Origin: Aequorivita sp. CIP111184
GTDB taxonomy: Bacteria > Bacteroidota > Bacteroidia > Flavobacteriales > Flavobacteriaceae
Direction: 5' to 3'
Assembly: GCF_900489465.1 (NCBI RefSeq)
Contig: NZ_UEFQ01000030.1
Location: 62,001-126,000, forward strand
Length of the DNA stretch: 64,000 nt
The translations under genes and the position numbers were made by a program. Below the pieces are notes generated by a model, which made no database searches, was not told the origin of the DNA, and saw only the letters and a program-made list of their open reading frames with translations. Positions within the stretch are counted from its first letter, which is position 1. Every line of letters begins with the position of its first letter. Of this stretch, positions 42,663 to 52,596 are shown piece after piece.

Positions 42663-44555
42663 TTATTTTTTACCGTCCATTTTGTCTTTAAGTGCTTGAA
42701 GCGCAGAGTTAGCATCACCTAAAGTGGTTTTTGCCTCTTCCTGTGAAGATGCTTGTTTTTTAACAGCTTCTTTTACAATTTTCGCTTCTTCTTCTTTGTG
42801 AAGTATCATATGTGAAGCAACCACTTTCTTGAATTCTTTGTTGAATTCAATAATTTGAAATTCTGCTTCATCACCTTTCTTCAACATAGAACCATCTTCT
42901 TTTTCAAGGTGACGGCTTGGTACGAAAGCTACGATATCATCGTTAAAGTTTATTGTTGCTCCTTTATCCACTACTTCAGCAATTGTAGCAGTGTGCTTAG
43001 TTCCAACAGCAAATTCGTCTTCGTATTTATCCCAAGGGTTTTCTTCAGTTTGTTTATGACCTAAACTAAGTTTACGGCCTTCAACGTCCAATTCCAATAC
43101 AACCACTTCAAGTGTGTCACCAATATTGGTAAATTCACTTGGGTGCTTGATTTTCTTGGTCCAAGAAAGATCGCTTATGTAGATAAGCCCATCGATACCT
43201 TCTTCCAATTCAACAAAAACACCAAAATTGGTGAAATTGCGAACAATACCTTTATGGCGTGAACCAACTGGGTATTTTTTAGTGATATCAGTCCATGGGT
43301 CTGGAGTCATTTGTTTAATACCAAGGCTCATTTTACGTTCTTCCTTATCCATTGTAAGGATTACCGCTTCAACCTCATCACCAACATTCACGAAATCCTG
43401 TGCACTACGTAAGTGTGTAGACCAAGACATTTCGCTAACGTGAATAAGACCTTCAACACCTTCAGCAACTTCAATAAATGCACCGTAGTCTGCAATAACA
43501 ACTACTTTACCTTTTACTTTATCACCAACTTTCAACTCTTCTCCAAGAGCTTCCCATGGGTGAGGATTCAATTGCTTAAGACCTAATTGGATACGTGTTT
43601 TATCTTCATCGAAATCAAGAATTACAACGTTCAATTTCTGATCAAGTTCAACAATCTCATTTGGATGGTTGATACGTGACCAAGAAAGGTCTGTAATGTG
43701 AACAAGTCCATCAACACCACCAAGATCAACAAATACTCCGTATGAAGTGATGTTTTTAACAACACCTTCAAGTACTTGTCCTTTTTCAAGTTGGCCGATG
43801 ATTTCTTTTTTCTGCTCTTCAATATCCGCTTCAATAAGCGCTTTGTGAGAAACAACAACGTTTTTAAATTCGTGGTTAATTTTAACAACTTTGAATTCCA
43901 TTGTTTTACCAACGTAAACATCGTAATCACGGATTGGTTTAACATCAATTTGCGAACCTGGCAAGAATGCTTCGATACCGAAAACATCTACGATCATACC
44001 ACCTTTCGTACGGCATTTTACGTAACCGTTTACGATTGTAGCTTCGTCGTGAGCCGCATTTACGCGATCCCAAGCCTTAATGGTTCTAGCTTTACGGTGG
44101 CTAAGAATTAATTGACCAGTACTGTCCTCACGAACGTCGATCAATACCTCTACTTTGTCACCAACTTTTAAATCTGGATTGTAACGGAATTCATTTAAAG
44201 AAACAACACCCTCACTCTTCGCGTTAATGTCAATGATTGCATCACGATCTGTAATGAAAACCACCTTTCCTTCAACAACTTCGTCATCAAGTGTGTCTAC
44301 GAAATTCGCAGCTACTAGTTTTTCGAATTCTTCCAGCTTACCATCGTCAATAGGATCAATACCCTCTTCGTAGTTGTGCCAGTTGAAATCTGCAAGAAAT
44401 TTTTCAGGATTGCTTTCCTTTAAAGAAACCTCCTTTGCAGGTTTTTTAGTTTCCTCAGTTTGAGTTTCTTCAGTTGCCATTTCTGCAACTGCATTTTCCT
44501 CTTGTTTTTTTGCAGCTTTTTCTTCAGCTACTTCTTTGTTTGCTTTATCAGCCAT
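42663..44555 (-). CDS. rpsA: 30S ribosomal protein S1
   Basis: 630 aa. After an acidic/lysine-rich low-complexity N-terminus (about 1-50), six S1-type OB domains follow; visible repeats include GQVLEGVVKNITSYGVFVDLGGVDGLVHITDLSW, VGDKVKGKVVVIADYGAFIEVAEGVEGLIHVSEM and VGSRHKGIVRNFTNFGVFVELEEGIDGLIYISDL. The tail is alanine/lysine-rich. S1 binds mRNA on the 30S, and in Bacteroidota, which largely lack Shine-Dalgarno pairing, it is especially important. It has its own promoter, a long leader and its own terminator. Confidence 0.97.
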   Translation of the reverse strand: MADKANKEVAEEKAAKKQEENAVAEMATEETQTEETKKPAKEVSLKESNPEKFLADFNWHNYEEGIDPIDDGKLEEFEKLVAANFVDTLDDEVVEGKVVFITDRDAIIDINAKSEGVVSLNEFRYNPDLKVGDKVEVLIDVREDSTGQLILSHRKARTIKAWDRVNAAHDEATIVNGYVKCRTKGGMIVDVFGIEAFLPGSQIDVKPIRDYDVYVGKTMEFKVVKINHEFKNVVVSHKALIEADIEEQKKEIIGQLEKGQVLEGVVKNITSYGVFVDLGGVDGLVHITDLSWSRINHPNEIVELDQKLNVVILDFDEDKTRIQLGLKQLNPHPWEALGEELKVGDKVKGKVVVIADYGAFIEVAEGVEGLIHVSEMSWSTHLRSAQDFVNVGDEVEAVILTMDKEERKMSLGIKQMTPDPWTDITKKYPVGSRHKGIVRNFTNFGVFVELEEGIDGLIYISDLSWTKKIKHPSEFTNIGDTLEVVVLELDVEGRKLSLGHKQTEENPWDKYEDEFAVGTKHTATIAEVVDKGATINFNDDIVAFVPSRHLEKEDGSMLKKGDEAEFQIIEFNKEFKKVVASHMILHKEEEAKIVKEAVKKQASSQEEAKTTLGDANSALQALKDKMDGKK

Positions 44556-44724
44556 TTGTTTGTAGAATTGATTTTTTACAGCTCCGAAGTTTCGGCAATA
44601 CCTTTAAAAACCAATGTTTTGTATTCTGCTTTGTTACAAGATTTTAATGCGACTATCCCACAGAAGGGTTTGTTTTTGTTTTGTTTCAATTCCTCTTATT
44701 CTTGACTCGTCGCTAAAAGGGGTG

Positions 44725-44754
44725 CAAAAATAATGTTTTTCTTTTGAAAATCAA
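44725..44754 (-). promoter_or_regulatory. Consensus promoter for rpsA
   Basis: Minus strand: TTG (44754-44752), a 19-base spacer, TATTTTTG (44732-44725). This is a near-perfect -33/-7 pair. Transcription would start near 44718, giving a leader of about 160 bases before the rpsA ATG. Confidence 0.7.
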
Positions 44755-44822
44755 AAGGTTTGGAAACAGAAAGTAAGATTTCTTCTGAAGAAATAAATTA
44801 AAACAGGCTTTGTTTAGAAACA

Positions 44823-47519
44823 TCAAAACAACAACCCTTGTCCGCCTTCATCTGTTTTGGAGCCATTATCGTCGTTTGAATCGTTTGCCTCTGAATTATT
44901 TTCGACTTCAGGCCCTTCTTCATCTGAAGCCATATCTTCCTCATCCACAACGTCCATCTCTTCTGGCTCAATAGCTGGAGGTGGATCGTAAGGCAAAGGT
45001 TCTAAGGTGTTTATTTCCAAAACCTTTTCCTTAGTCAGTTGGTTGCCCATTGCGGTAATTCCTTTTACAGCGATGAATTCTTCCAAATTAAGCTCCATAT
45101 TTTCATCACGCTCCTGCCCTCTTTTTTTGGCAAAAACAATCTGTGTCATTGGGCGGTAATCTGTAAAAATCTTCTCGAGGTATGAATTGGGGTGCTCAGT
45201 GATAATAGTTTCTTCTTTATCTGGATGTTCAATCAAAAAGCGCTTCACATAAAAAAGTTCCTTTTCTCCTTCCCAATAAATGGCACTTAATGGTTTTTTG
45301 GGATCCCACTTTTCAAGAATAATCATGTCGTCATCAAAACGTAGCTGAAGATCGGGAACTACTGTTTTAACAATGCCTTTTTGATTTACGATAAGCAATC
45401 TATCTTCTTTCCTAAATTCACCTAAAAGCTCCCCGCGTTCATCAACATTTAAGCGCTGCACAGAATCATCAAACCATATTTTTCGGGGTTTCAACGTGGA
45501 AAGTCCTTTCTCTTTAAGCTCAATTTTTTTAATGGAATACTTGGTGACAATATTTCCTTTGGAATTTCTTCCTTTAACCAACTGATCGGCAAAATCAAGA
45601 TCAAATTTCAGTTTTTTGATGCTTCCACTTTGGCGCAAATAAATGGTGACAACTTCGGCTTCACCATTAGCGTTTGCCGTAAAATAAAGTACTTTGGAGC
45701 CTTTATTTCCATTGGTCATATCATACTCTCTATCTCTAGTCGTAGAAGTTACCGCAAAGCGCTTCACATAATTTGCACCACGTGCACCATCGCGATATAC
45801 CATGTTGTATATGGTTCGCTTATCCTTCTTTTTAAATACCGCTACGTGGATAATACCTTTGCCTACAAAAGTTTTTTGGTCCACTTTGGTGACCATCATA
45901 ACTCCATCTTCGGTGAAAACTATAATGTCATCAATATCACTGCAATCAGTAACATATTCGTCGCGTTTTAAACTTGTACCCACAAAGCCTTCTTCGCGGT
46001 TTACATACAGTTTTGTATTTCTGATTATAACTTTCGTTGCTTCTATATCATCAAATGTTCTAATTTCGGTTTTACGTTCCTTTCCGGCTCCGTAATCCTT
46101 TTTCAACCTTTTGAAATAGTCAATCGCATATTCAATCAAATTCGCTAAGTGATGCTTTATCTTAGCTATGCTATCTTCCAGCGCATCAATCTTTTGCTGC
46201 GCTTTATCAATATCAAATTTAGAAATTCTTTTAATGCGAATTTCTGTCAAGCGCACTATGTCTTCTTCGGTAACGGCGCGCTTTAAATGCTTAATGTGTG
46301 GCTGCAAACCTTTATCAATTGCGGCAATTACACCTTCCCAAGTTTCTTCTTCTTCTATGTCGCGATAGATTCTGTTTTCAATGAAAATACGTTCCAAGGA
46401 AGCAAAATGCCACTGCTCCTCAAGTTCACCCAATTGAATTTCGAGTTCGCTTTTTAGCAATTCTACTGTGCGGTCCGTACTAACGCGAAGCATTTCGGAA
46501 ACACCTACAAATAAAGGTCTATTGTCTTCAATAACACAGCCTAATGGCGAAATTGAAGATTCACAAGCAGTGAATGCATAAAGCGCATCAATAGTTTTAT
46601 CTGGCGATATACCGCTAGGCAAATGAATTTGGATTTCTACTTCAGCAGCAGTGTTATCCTCTATTTTTTTGATTTTTATTTTCCCCTTTTCATTCGCTTT
46701 CAGAATGGTGTCAATCAGCGACGAAGTATTGGTTCCAAATGGGATTTCGGTAATTATAAGTGTGTTTTTATCCAGTTGGTTGATTCTGGCTCGACTGCGA
46801 ATTTTACCGCCTCGCAAACCATCGTTATAATTGGCAACGTCCATAATCCCGCCCGTTGGAAAATCTGGGTAAATCTGAAATTTTTTCCCTTGCAAGTGCT
46901 TGATGGAAGCATCAATGAGTTCAAGAAAGTTATGTGGAAGAATTTTAGTAGAAAGTCCAACGGCAATCCCTTCTCCACCTTGATTCAACAATAGCGGAAA
47001 TTTAACAGGAAGATTGATTGGCTCTTTTCTTCGTCCATCATAAGAAGCCTGCCACCTAGTTACTTTTGGGTGATAAACTACATCCAAGGCAAATTTTGAA
47101 AGTCGTGCCTCAATATATCGTGAAGCTGCAGCACTATCACCCGTGAGAATGTTTCCCCAGTTTCCTTGGGTATCTATCAACAAATCTTTTTGACCAATTT
47201 GCACCATGGCATCAGCAATACTAGCATCCCCGTGCGGGTGGTATTGCATGGTGTGACCAACAATATTCGCAACTTTGTTATAACGCCCATCATCCAAATC
47301 TTTCATAGACTGCATAATACGGCGTTGCACAGGCTTAAACCCGTCCTCAATTGCAGGTACTGCGCGTTCCAAGATTACATAACTTGCATAATCCAAAAAC
47401 CAGTCGCGGTACATTCCAGTTACCTTTTTTATGGATTCGCCAGACGTATCGTCATTTACGCCCAAGTAGTCTGGGCCCGTGATTTCTTGTTCTTCGTTAT
47501 TGTCGAGTTCGTCACTCAT
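44823..47519 (-). CDS. parC: Topoisomerase IV subunit A (ParC)
   Basis: 898 aa. The breakage domain includes DYASYVILERAVPAIEDGFKPVQRRIM, MQYHPHGDASIADAMVQIGQ and the catalytic Tyr135 in AASRYIEARL. The C-terminal beta-pinwheel is present, without the GyrA-box (QRRGGKG), and the protein ends in a long acidic tail rich in Glu/Asp/Asn. With parE 0.7 kb away on the same strand it is ParC rather than GyrA; both are often annotated gyrase/topoisomerase IV A. It decatenates chromosomes. Confidence 0.93.
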   Translation of the reverse strand: MSDELDNNEEQEITGPDYLGVNDDTSGESIKKVTGMYRDWFLDYASYVILERAVPAIEDGFKPVQRRIMQSMKDLDDGRYNKVANIVGHTMQYHPHGDASIADAMVQIGQKDLLIDTQGNWGNILTGDSAAASRYIEARLSKFALDVVYHPKVTRWQASYDGRRKEPINLPVKFPLLLNQGGEGIAVGLSTKILPHNFLELIDASIKHLQGKKFQIYPDFPTGGIMDVANYNDGLRGGKIRSRARINQLDKNTLIITEIPFGTNTSSLIDTILKANEKGKIKIKKIEDNTAAEVEIQIHLPSGISPDKTIDALYAFTACESSISPLGCVIEDNRPLFVGVSEMLRVSTDRTVELLKSELEIQLGELEEQWHFASLERIFIENRIYRDIEEEETWEGVIAAIDKGLQPHIKHLKRAVTEEDIVRLTEIRIKRISKFDIDKAQQKIDALEDSIAKIKHHLANLIEYAIDYFKRLKKDYGAGKERKTEIRTFDDIEATKVIIRNTKLYVNREEGFVGTSLKRDEYVTDCSDIDDIIVFTEDGVMMVTKVDQKTFVGKGIIHVAVFKKKDKRTIYNMVYRDGARGANYVKRFAVTSTTRDREYDMTNGNKGSKVLYFTANANGEAEVVTIYLRQSGSIKKLKFDLDFADQLVKGRNSKGNIVTKYSIKKIELKEKGLSTLKPRKIWFDDSVQRLNVDERGELLGEFRKEDRLLIVNQKGIVKTVVPDLQLRFDDDMIILEKWDPKKPLSAIYWEGEKELFYVKRFLIEHPDKEETIITEHPNSYLEKIFTDYRPMTQIVFAKKRGQERDENMELNLEEFIAVKGITAMGNQLTKEKVLEINTLEPLPYDPPPAIEPEEMDVVDEEDMASDEEGPEVENNSEANDSNDDNGSKTDEGGQGLLF

Positions 47520-47554
47520 TATTTATTACCTATTCTTTAATTTTATTTTTTATT

Positions 47555-47642
47555 CTCTGTGTAACTCTGTGATTCTTTGTGTAACTCTGTGTTATAGCTA
47601 TTACGACAAGTTGCGCAAAGGTTTCACAGAGATTCACAAAGG
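47555..47642. repeat. Palindromic CTTTGTGTAACTCTGTG repeat element
   Basis: Two direct copies of CT(C/T)TGTGTAACTCTGTG (47555-47571, 47575-47591) are followed, after about 33 bp, by an inverted near-copy (47625-47642, CACAGAGATTCACAAAGG). The arms can form a long hairpin. It lies between parC and the lipoprotein gene. Confidence 0.75.
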
Positions 47643-47644
47643 TT

Positions 47645-48082
47645 TTATTTTTGAATTACATACGTATTAAGATCAGGTTGTATTGCTTGTCCATTGACCT
47701 GAAATTTCTCAATTTCATAAGTATCAAAGCAAAAACCGTCATTTCTTGCTATATCTATATTTAATATATCCGTTTCTTCAGAATTCAGCTTCAACATATA
47801 ATCTTGTCCAGATTCCAATAAATCGAAATAAATTTGAATAACCGTAATTCCTATGGATTCATCTTCAAAAAAATCTATAGCAGAAATCTGTTGGCCATCT
47901 TTTTCCAAAGAAATTTCGGAAGGTTTATAAACGTTATCTTCTCCAATTAAAGAAACACCATCTCCATCTATAATAGATATAAATGCAATTGGCTGTGAGG
48001 GTTGTATACTTTCACATTCATCATTTTTATTGCAAGACAATATTACAAGGCAACTTAAAACTATTAAAATCTTATTTTTCAT
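47645..48082 (-). CDS. Small lipoprotein, hypothetical
   Basis: 145 aa with a lipoprotein signal (LSCLVILSC, Cys17). The mature part is acidic and beta-rich: a block IDGDGVSLIGEDNVYKPSEISLEKDGQQ resembles NGEDLLDPNNPNGYKAEDIKLYYLINGEKQ-type text of the lipoprotein at 58646 (shared G-x-x-L-x(4-7)-Y-x3-I-x-L pattern), so they are probably one family. It sits between parC and parE on the same strand, which is an odd insertion. Function unknown. Confidence 0.7.
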   Translation of the reverse strand: MKNKILIVLSCLVILSCNKNDECESIQPSQPIAFISIIDGDGVSLIGEDNVYKPSEISLEKDGQQISAIDFFEDESIGITVIQIYFDLLESGQDYMLKLNSEETDILNIDIARNDGFCFDTYEIEKFQVNGQAIQPDLNTYVIQK

Positions 48083-48149
48083 AAAATTTTTATTTCGTTA
48101 AATATAAATTAGACTTTCCGAATATAATGCACGCAATAATTCGCGAACC

Positions 48150-48178
48150 TACTGCCAACTGCTAATGATTACTGTTCA
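48150..48178. repeat. ACTGCCAACTGC word repeat downstream of parE
   Basis: ACTGCCAACTGCTAATGATTACTGTTCACT repeats ACTG-words; this style of phrase is common between genes in Flavobacteria. Confidence 0.4.
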
Positions 48179-50029
48179 CTACTCCTCAACCCTATCAAGT
48201 TCAACCTTCAAATTCTCAATAATAAATTCCTGTCTGTCGGGTGTGTTCTTGCCCATATAAAAAGAAAGTAATTCTTCGATACTCATCGATTTATCGAGCA
48301 TCACAGGATCCAAACGAATATCATTCCCAATAAAATGTACAAACTCATCCGGTGAAATTTCTCCCAAACCTTTAAATCGGGTGATTTCGGGTTTTGGATT
48401 TAATTTTTCTATTGCATTAACCCTTTCTTCTTCGGAATAGCAATAAATAGTTTCCTTTTTATTTCGAACACGGAAAAGCGGGGTTTGCAAAATATACAAA
48501 TGCCCTTCTTTTATCAATTCAGGGAAAAACTGAAGGAAAAATGTAATCAGCAATAATCTAATGTGCATTCCATCCACATCGGCATCAGTTGCTATAACAA
48601 TATTGTTGTAGCGCAAATCTTCCATTGAATCTTCAATATTCAATGCGGCTTGCAAAAGATTGAATTCCTCGTTTTCATAAACAATCTTTTTGGTCATTCC
48701 GTACGTATTTAGGGGCTTTCCACGGAGTGAGAAAACCGCTTGCGTATTTACATCACGACTTTTGGTAATACTTCCACTCGCAGAATCTCCCTCGGTTATG
48801 AAAAGGGTTGACTCAAGATTTCGTTCATTTTTTATATCTGCCAAATGCACACGGCAATCCCGCAATTTTTTATTGTGAAGATTGGCTTTTTTAGCTCGAT
48901 CCTTAGCGAGTTTACGAATGCCACTTAGTTCTTTCCGTTCTCTTTCAGCTTGGACTATTTTACGCTGAATTCCATCTGCAGCCTCAGGATTTTTATGAAG
49001 GTAATTATCGAGCTGTGTTTTAACGAAGTCATTTATAAACGTTCGCACTGTTGGAAGTCCGTCGCCCATATCAGTAGAACCTAATTTGGTTTTGGTTTGG
49101 CTTTCAAAAACAGGTTCGGTAACTTTTATACTAATCGCCGAAACGATTGACTTTCGCACATCGCTGGCATCGTAATTTTTATTGTAAAATTCGCGGACAG
49201 TTTTTACCAAAGCTTCGCGAAAAGCGGCCAAATGCGTTCCACCCTGCGTGGTGTTTTGCCCGTTCACGAAACTGTGATATTCTTCGCTGTACTGGGTTTT
49301 ACTGTGTGTCATCGCAATCTCGATATCTTCACCTTTTAAATGAATTATCGGATATGCACTGTCTTCTTCAGAAATGGTTTCCATCAAAAGATCTTTCAAG
49401 CCATTTTCAGAATAGAATTTTTCGCCATTAAAATCTATCGTCAATCCCGGATTTAGATAGACGTAGTTTTTCAGCATTTTTTCTACATACTCATTTCGAT
49501 ACTTGAAATTTTTAAAAATACTTTCGTCTGGAATGAAAATTACCTTTGTTCCTTTTCGCTTTGTAGATTCTTCAACCGCAAGGTCATTTTTAAGTTCGCC
49601 CAATGAAAACTCAGCAGCTTTCAGCTGATTATCGCGAACCGATTCAACTTTAAAAAATGAAGAAAGTGCATTTACAGCCTTTGTTCCCACACCATTTAAA
49701 CCAACAGATTTCTTAAACGCACGACTGTCATACTTTCCACCCGTGTTCATTTTGGAGACAACATCGATCACTTTTCCCAGTGGAATGCCACGACCGTAGT
49801 CGCGAACTTTCACTTCTTTGTCTTTTATTCGAACTTCAATGGTTTTTCCGGCACCCATTACAAATTCATCAATACAGTTATCAATCACCTCTTTTAGAAG
49901 AATATAAATACCGTCATCTGGCGAAGAACCGTCCCCAAGTTTCCCTATATACATACCTGGACGCATGCGGATATGTTCCTTCCAGTCGAGCGAGCGTATG
50001 TTGTCTTCGGTATATTGTGTTTCGGCCAT
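48179..50029 (-). CDS. parE: Topoisomerase IV subunit B (ParE)
   Basis: 616 aa, the ParE length (shorter than GyrB). GHKL ATPase: [12 protein letters not shown] (Mg-binding Asn), DYGRGIPLG and [14 protein letters not shown]. The TOPRIM domain has [11 protein letters not shown] and [15 protein letters not shown]. The C-terminus [20 protein letters not shown] is typical. It powers ParC. A consensus promoter lies upstream; a lipoprotein gene separates it from parC. Confidence 0.94.
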   Translation of the reverse strand: MAETQYTEDNIRSLDWKEHIRMRPGMYIGKLGDGSSPDDGIYILLKEVIDNCIDEFVMGAGKTIEVRIKDKEVKVRDYGRGIPLGKVIDVVSKMNTGGKYDSRAFKKSVGLNGVGTKAVNALSSFFKVESVRDNQLKAAEFSLGELKNDLAVEESTKRKGTKVIFIPDESIFKNFKYRNEYVEKMLKNYVYLNPGLTIDFNGEKFYSENGLKDLLMETISEEDSAYPIIHLKGEDIEIAMTHSKTQYSEEYHSFVNGQNTTQGGTHLAAFREALVKTVREFYNKNYDASDVRKSIVSAISIKVTEPVFESQTKTKLGSTDMGDGLPTVRTFINDFVKTQLDNYLHKNPEAADGIQRKIVQAERERKELSGIRKLAKDRAKKANLHNKKLRDCRVHLADIKNERNLESTLFITEGDSASGSITKSRDVNTQAVFSLRGKPLNTYGMTKKIVYENEEFNLLQAALNIEDSMEDLRYNNIVIATDADVDGMHIRLLLITFFLQFFPELIKEGHLYILQTPLFRVRNKKETIYCYSEEERVNAIEKLNPKPEITRFKGLGEISPDEFVHFIGNDIRLDPVMLDKSMSIEELLSFYMGKNTPDRQEFIIENLKVELDRVEE

Positions 50030-50055
50030 AAAGATTTGGTGTAGGGTTGCTAATA

Positions 50056-50084
50056 TAAATATACGGTAGCACTTGTGAAACCAA
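50056..50084 (-). promoter_or_regulatory. Promoter for parE
   Basis: Minus strand: TTG (50084-50082), 18-base spacer, TATATTTA (50063-50056), one base from TAnnTTTG. The leader would be about 20 bases. Confidence 0.55.
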
Positions 50085-50248
50085 TACTTGGGAAAGTAAT
50101 TAACAATAAAATGGCCGGGATTGTTAGTAAAATTAAGAAGAAGCTTAATGTATAAAAAAACGAATTACTAAACTTTTGTGAAGAATGAGCATTATCATTG
50201 ATTCCTTATAATTCTTTTTATAATTTCATTGCGTAAATAAAAACATCA

Positions 50249-51145
50249 ATGGAATTTATAGATTATTACAAAATTCTTGGTCTTGACAAAAGCGCAACTG
50301 CAGCAGACATTAAGAAAGCGTACCGAAAACATGCGCGAAAACTACATCCAGATTTAAACCCTAACGATAAAAAAGCGCAAGAAAAATTTCAACAGCTTAA
50401 TGAGGCGAACGAAGTATTGAGCGATGTTGAAAAGAGAAAAAAATATGACCAATATGGAAAAGATTGGCAGCACGCAGATGCCTATGAACAAGCAAAACAA
50501 CAACAGGGTTCGCAAGGATTCGGCGGACAACGAACCTATTCTGGTGGCGGACAGGGTTTTGACGAAAGTCAGTTTTCAGACTTTTTTGAATCTATGTTTG
50601 GCGGCGGTGGCGGCAGCCGAAGACAGACATCACAGTTTAAGGGACAGGATTTGAATGCAACACTTCGGTTGAATTTAACCGATATTCTTAAAAACCAGAA
50701 GCAAACAATCAGCATTGGTGATAAAAAGATTCGATTGACTATTCCTGCTGGTGTTGAAGATGGACAGACTATTAAAATAAAAGGCTACGGTGGCGAAGGA
50801 AGAAATGGGGGCCCAAAAGGCGATCTATTAATCACTTTTGAGATATTTAATAATACAGCCTTTAAGCGGGTTGGCAGCGATCTTTACAAAACAGAAAATA
50901 TAAGTCTTTACAATGCACTTTTGGGCGCCGAAATAACCATTGACACTTTGGATGGTGCAGTAAAATTGAAAGTAAAGCCTGAAACCCAAAACGACACCAA
51001 GGTTAAATTGAAAGGCAAAGGATTGCCCATATACAAAAAAGAAGAACAACACGGGGATCTGTACATTACTTACAAGATTGAAATTCCTAAAAACCTTTCA
51101 GAAAAAGAAATAGAATTGTTTAATGAACTTTCAAAACTGAGATAA
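50249..51145 (+). CDS. cbpA: CbpA-type J-domain co-chaperone
   Basis: 298 aa. The J domain occupies 1-70 with the HPD motif (KLHPDLNPN) and is followed by a Gly/Gln-rich linker ([39 protein letters not shown]) and two beta-type C-terminal domains, without a zinc-finger, as in CbpA. It stimulates DnaK ATPase and hands over unfolded proteins. The cbpM start overlaps the stop codon (TAATG), so they are coupled. Confidence 0.95.
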   Translation: MEFIDYYKILGLDKSATAADIKKAYRKHARKLHPDLNPNDKKAQEKFQQLNEANEVLSDVEKRKKYDQYGKDWQHADAYEQAKQQQGSQGFGGQRTYSGGGQGFDESQFSDFFESMFGGGGGSRRQTSQFKGQDLNATLRLNLTDILKNQKQTISIGDKKIRLTIPAGVEDGQTIKIKGYGGEGRNGGPKGDLLITFEIFNNTAFKRVGSDLYKTENISLYNALLGAEITIDTLDGAVKLKVKPETQNDTKVKLKGKGLPIYKKEEQHGDLYITYKIEIPKNLSEKEIELFNELSKLR

Positions 51146-51438
51146 TGGCAAGAGAAAAATATATATTGGTAAGTCATTTTTGTAATCATACAGAGATTGA
51201 AGTTTCATTTGTTGAGAATCTTCAAGAATATGGGCTGGTGACATTTGAAAAAAGGGAAAACGATCTTTTCATGGGTGAAAAAGATATAACGGAAATAGAG
51301 AAGTTGTTTCGCCTTCATCACGACTTAGGGATTAATTTTGAGGGACTGGACGCAATAAAACAGATGCTTAAACGCATGGAAAAGATGGAAAAACAAATGG
51401 ATTTACTAAAAAAGCAACTGAGACTTTATCAAGAATAA
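51145..51438 (+). CDS. cbpM: CbpA modulator CbpM
   Basis: 97 aa. MerR-like CbpM domain: EKYILVSHFCNHTEIEVSFVENLQEYGLV and ITEIEKLFRLHHDLGINFEGLDAIKQML, then a Lys/Met-rich coiled coil. CbpM binds the J domain of CbpA and inhibits it. Coupled directly to cbpA. Confidence 0.92.
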   Translation: MAREKYILVSHFCNHTEIEVSFVENLQEYGLVTFEKRENDLFMGEKDITEIEKLFRLHHDLGINFEGLDAIKQMLKRMEKMEKQMDLLKKQLRLYQE

Positions 51439-51521
51439 AAATCCAAAAACCATTATAAATAATTTTTAAATATAAGTTAAAGGATATTTTCTCTATTGGC
51501 TATCTATATATCTTAGCGCCT

Positions 51522-52535
51522 ATGAAAAAAACCACCTTCCTAATAGCGCTATTATTTATAGCGCACACCTACGCTCAAGACAGCTTAAAGGTCACTAAGA
51601 CAATTTATAATTTTAATTCGAAAGCTTTAGCTTCACAAGAATCAGATAGTCAATTTAATGATTTTTATGCAGGTCTTGTTCAAACAAATTCTTCAACCGT
51701 AAAATCACCCAATACTGATTTTTCGAAAAATATTTCAACTAAAAGTGATAAAAGCATTTCTCCATACGAATGGAAGTGGGTTCGAGATGGAATCTGGACC
51801 GGAGCAGCACTTGGAGCGAGCGCTTACGGACTACTTTTAATAAAAAACAAAGAAGATTTCCCTTCAGAAAAAGAAATCAATTTCACTGACCCACAATTGC
51901 TGCAAGATAAAATTGACAATCTACCCTTTTTAGATAAATGGGTGGCGGGTAAACACTCAGAAAGTGCAAATAGTATAAGTGATATTCCTTTTGCCCTTTC
52001 ATTTGTCGCACCTTTTGCATTTCTTTTTGATGATGAAATTAATGATCATACTGGACAATATATAGGTTTGTATATTGAAAGTTTGGCTACGACCGCAGCT
52101 TTATACACAATTACTGCCGGTTTAGTAGATAGAAGTCGTCCATATGTTTATGACAATAGTGGCGATACTTCAAACGATAGAAGGTTTAAAAATAATGGCC
52201 AGCGTGCTTTTTACTCCGGTCATGTTGCAGCTACAGCCACAGCTACATTTTTTGCGGCCAAAGCTTATACTGATTTCAATCCAGATGCCAATGGAAAAAT
52301 ATTTATTTGGGGTGGAGCTGCCGTTCTTCCCGCAGCTGTTGGAGTTTTTAGAATGGAAGCGGGCCAACACTTTTTATCTGATGTACTTATAGGATATGTT
52401 TTGGGTGCGGGAACTGGAATTTTAGTCCCTGAATTACACAAGAGAAAAGTAGATAATTTAGATGTTTACCCGAGCTCTGGGACCAGTTTTAATGGCGATA
52501 GTTATAACGGAATGGCTTTTAGATATACTTTTTAG
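51522..52535 (+). CDS. PAP2-superfamily membrane phosphatase
   Basis: 337 aa with a signal peptide (cut near HTYAQ). The PAP2 motifs are GLVDRSRPYVYD (C1-like RxRP), YSGHVAATATATFFAAKAYTD (C2, SGH) and GVFRMEAGQHFLSDVLIGYVLG (C3, R..H..D). Membrane segments flank the motifs. The family hydrolyses phosphatidic acid or undecaprenyl/lipid A phosphates at the outer face of the membrane; the substrate is open here. Independent unit with its own terminator. Confidence 0.9.
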   Translation: MKKTTFLIALLFIAHTYAQDSLKVTKTIYNFNSKALASQESDSQFNDFYAGLVQTNSSTVKSPNTDFSKNISTKSDKSISPYEWKWVRDGIWTGAALGASAYGLLLIKNKEDFPSEKEINFTDPQLLQDKIDNLPFLDKWVAGKHSESANSISDIPFALSFVAPFAFLFDDEINDHTGQYIGLYIESLATTAALYTITAGLVDRSRPYVYDNSGDTSNDRRFKNNGQRAFYSGHVAATATATFFAAKAYTDFNPDANGKIFIWGGAAVLPAAVGVFRMEAGQHFLSDVLIGYVLGAGTGILVPELHKRKVDNLDVYPSSGTSFNGDSYNGMAFRYTF

Positions 52536-52560
52536 ATTTTTAACTACTTCGAATAAATTA

Positions 52561-52596
52561 AAAAAAAATCCCGCAAGAGCGGGATTTTTTATTTTT
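52561..52596. terminator. Bidirectional intrinsic terminator
   Basis: The stem AAAATCCCGC/GCGGGATTTT with loop AAGA is flanked by A and T runs between the convergent PAP2 (+) and ychF (-) genes. Confidence 0.9.

Noticed and set aside
42855-44111. Open frames antisense to rpsA
   Set aside because: They are shadows of a strongly coding S1 gene with repeated codons.
44823-47519. GyrA assignment for the topoisomerase A subunit
   Set aside because: No GyrA-box is seen in the C-terminal pinwheel and parE-type partner is close; ParC is better.
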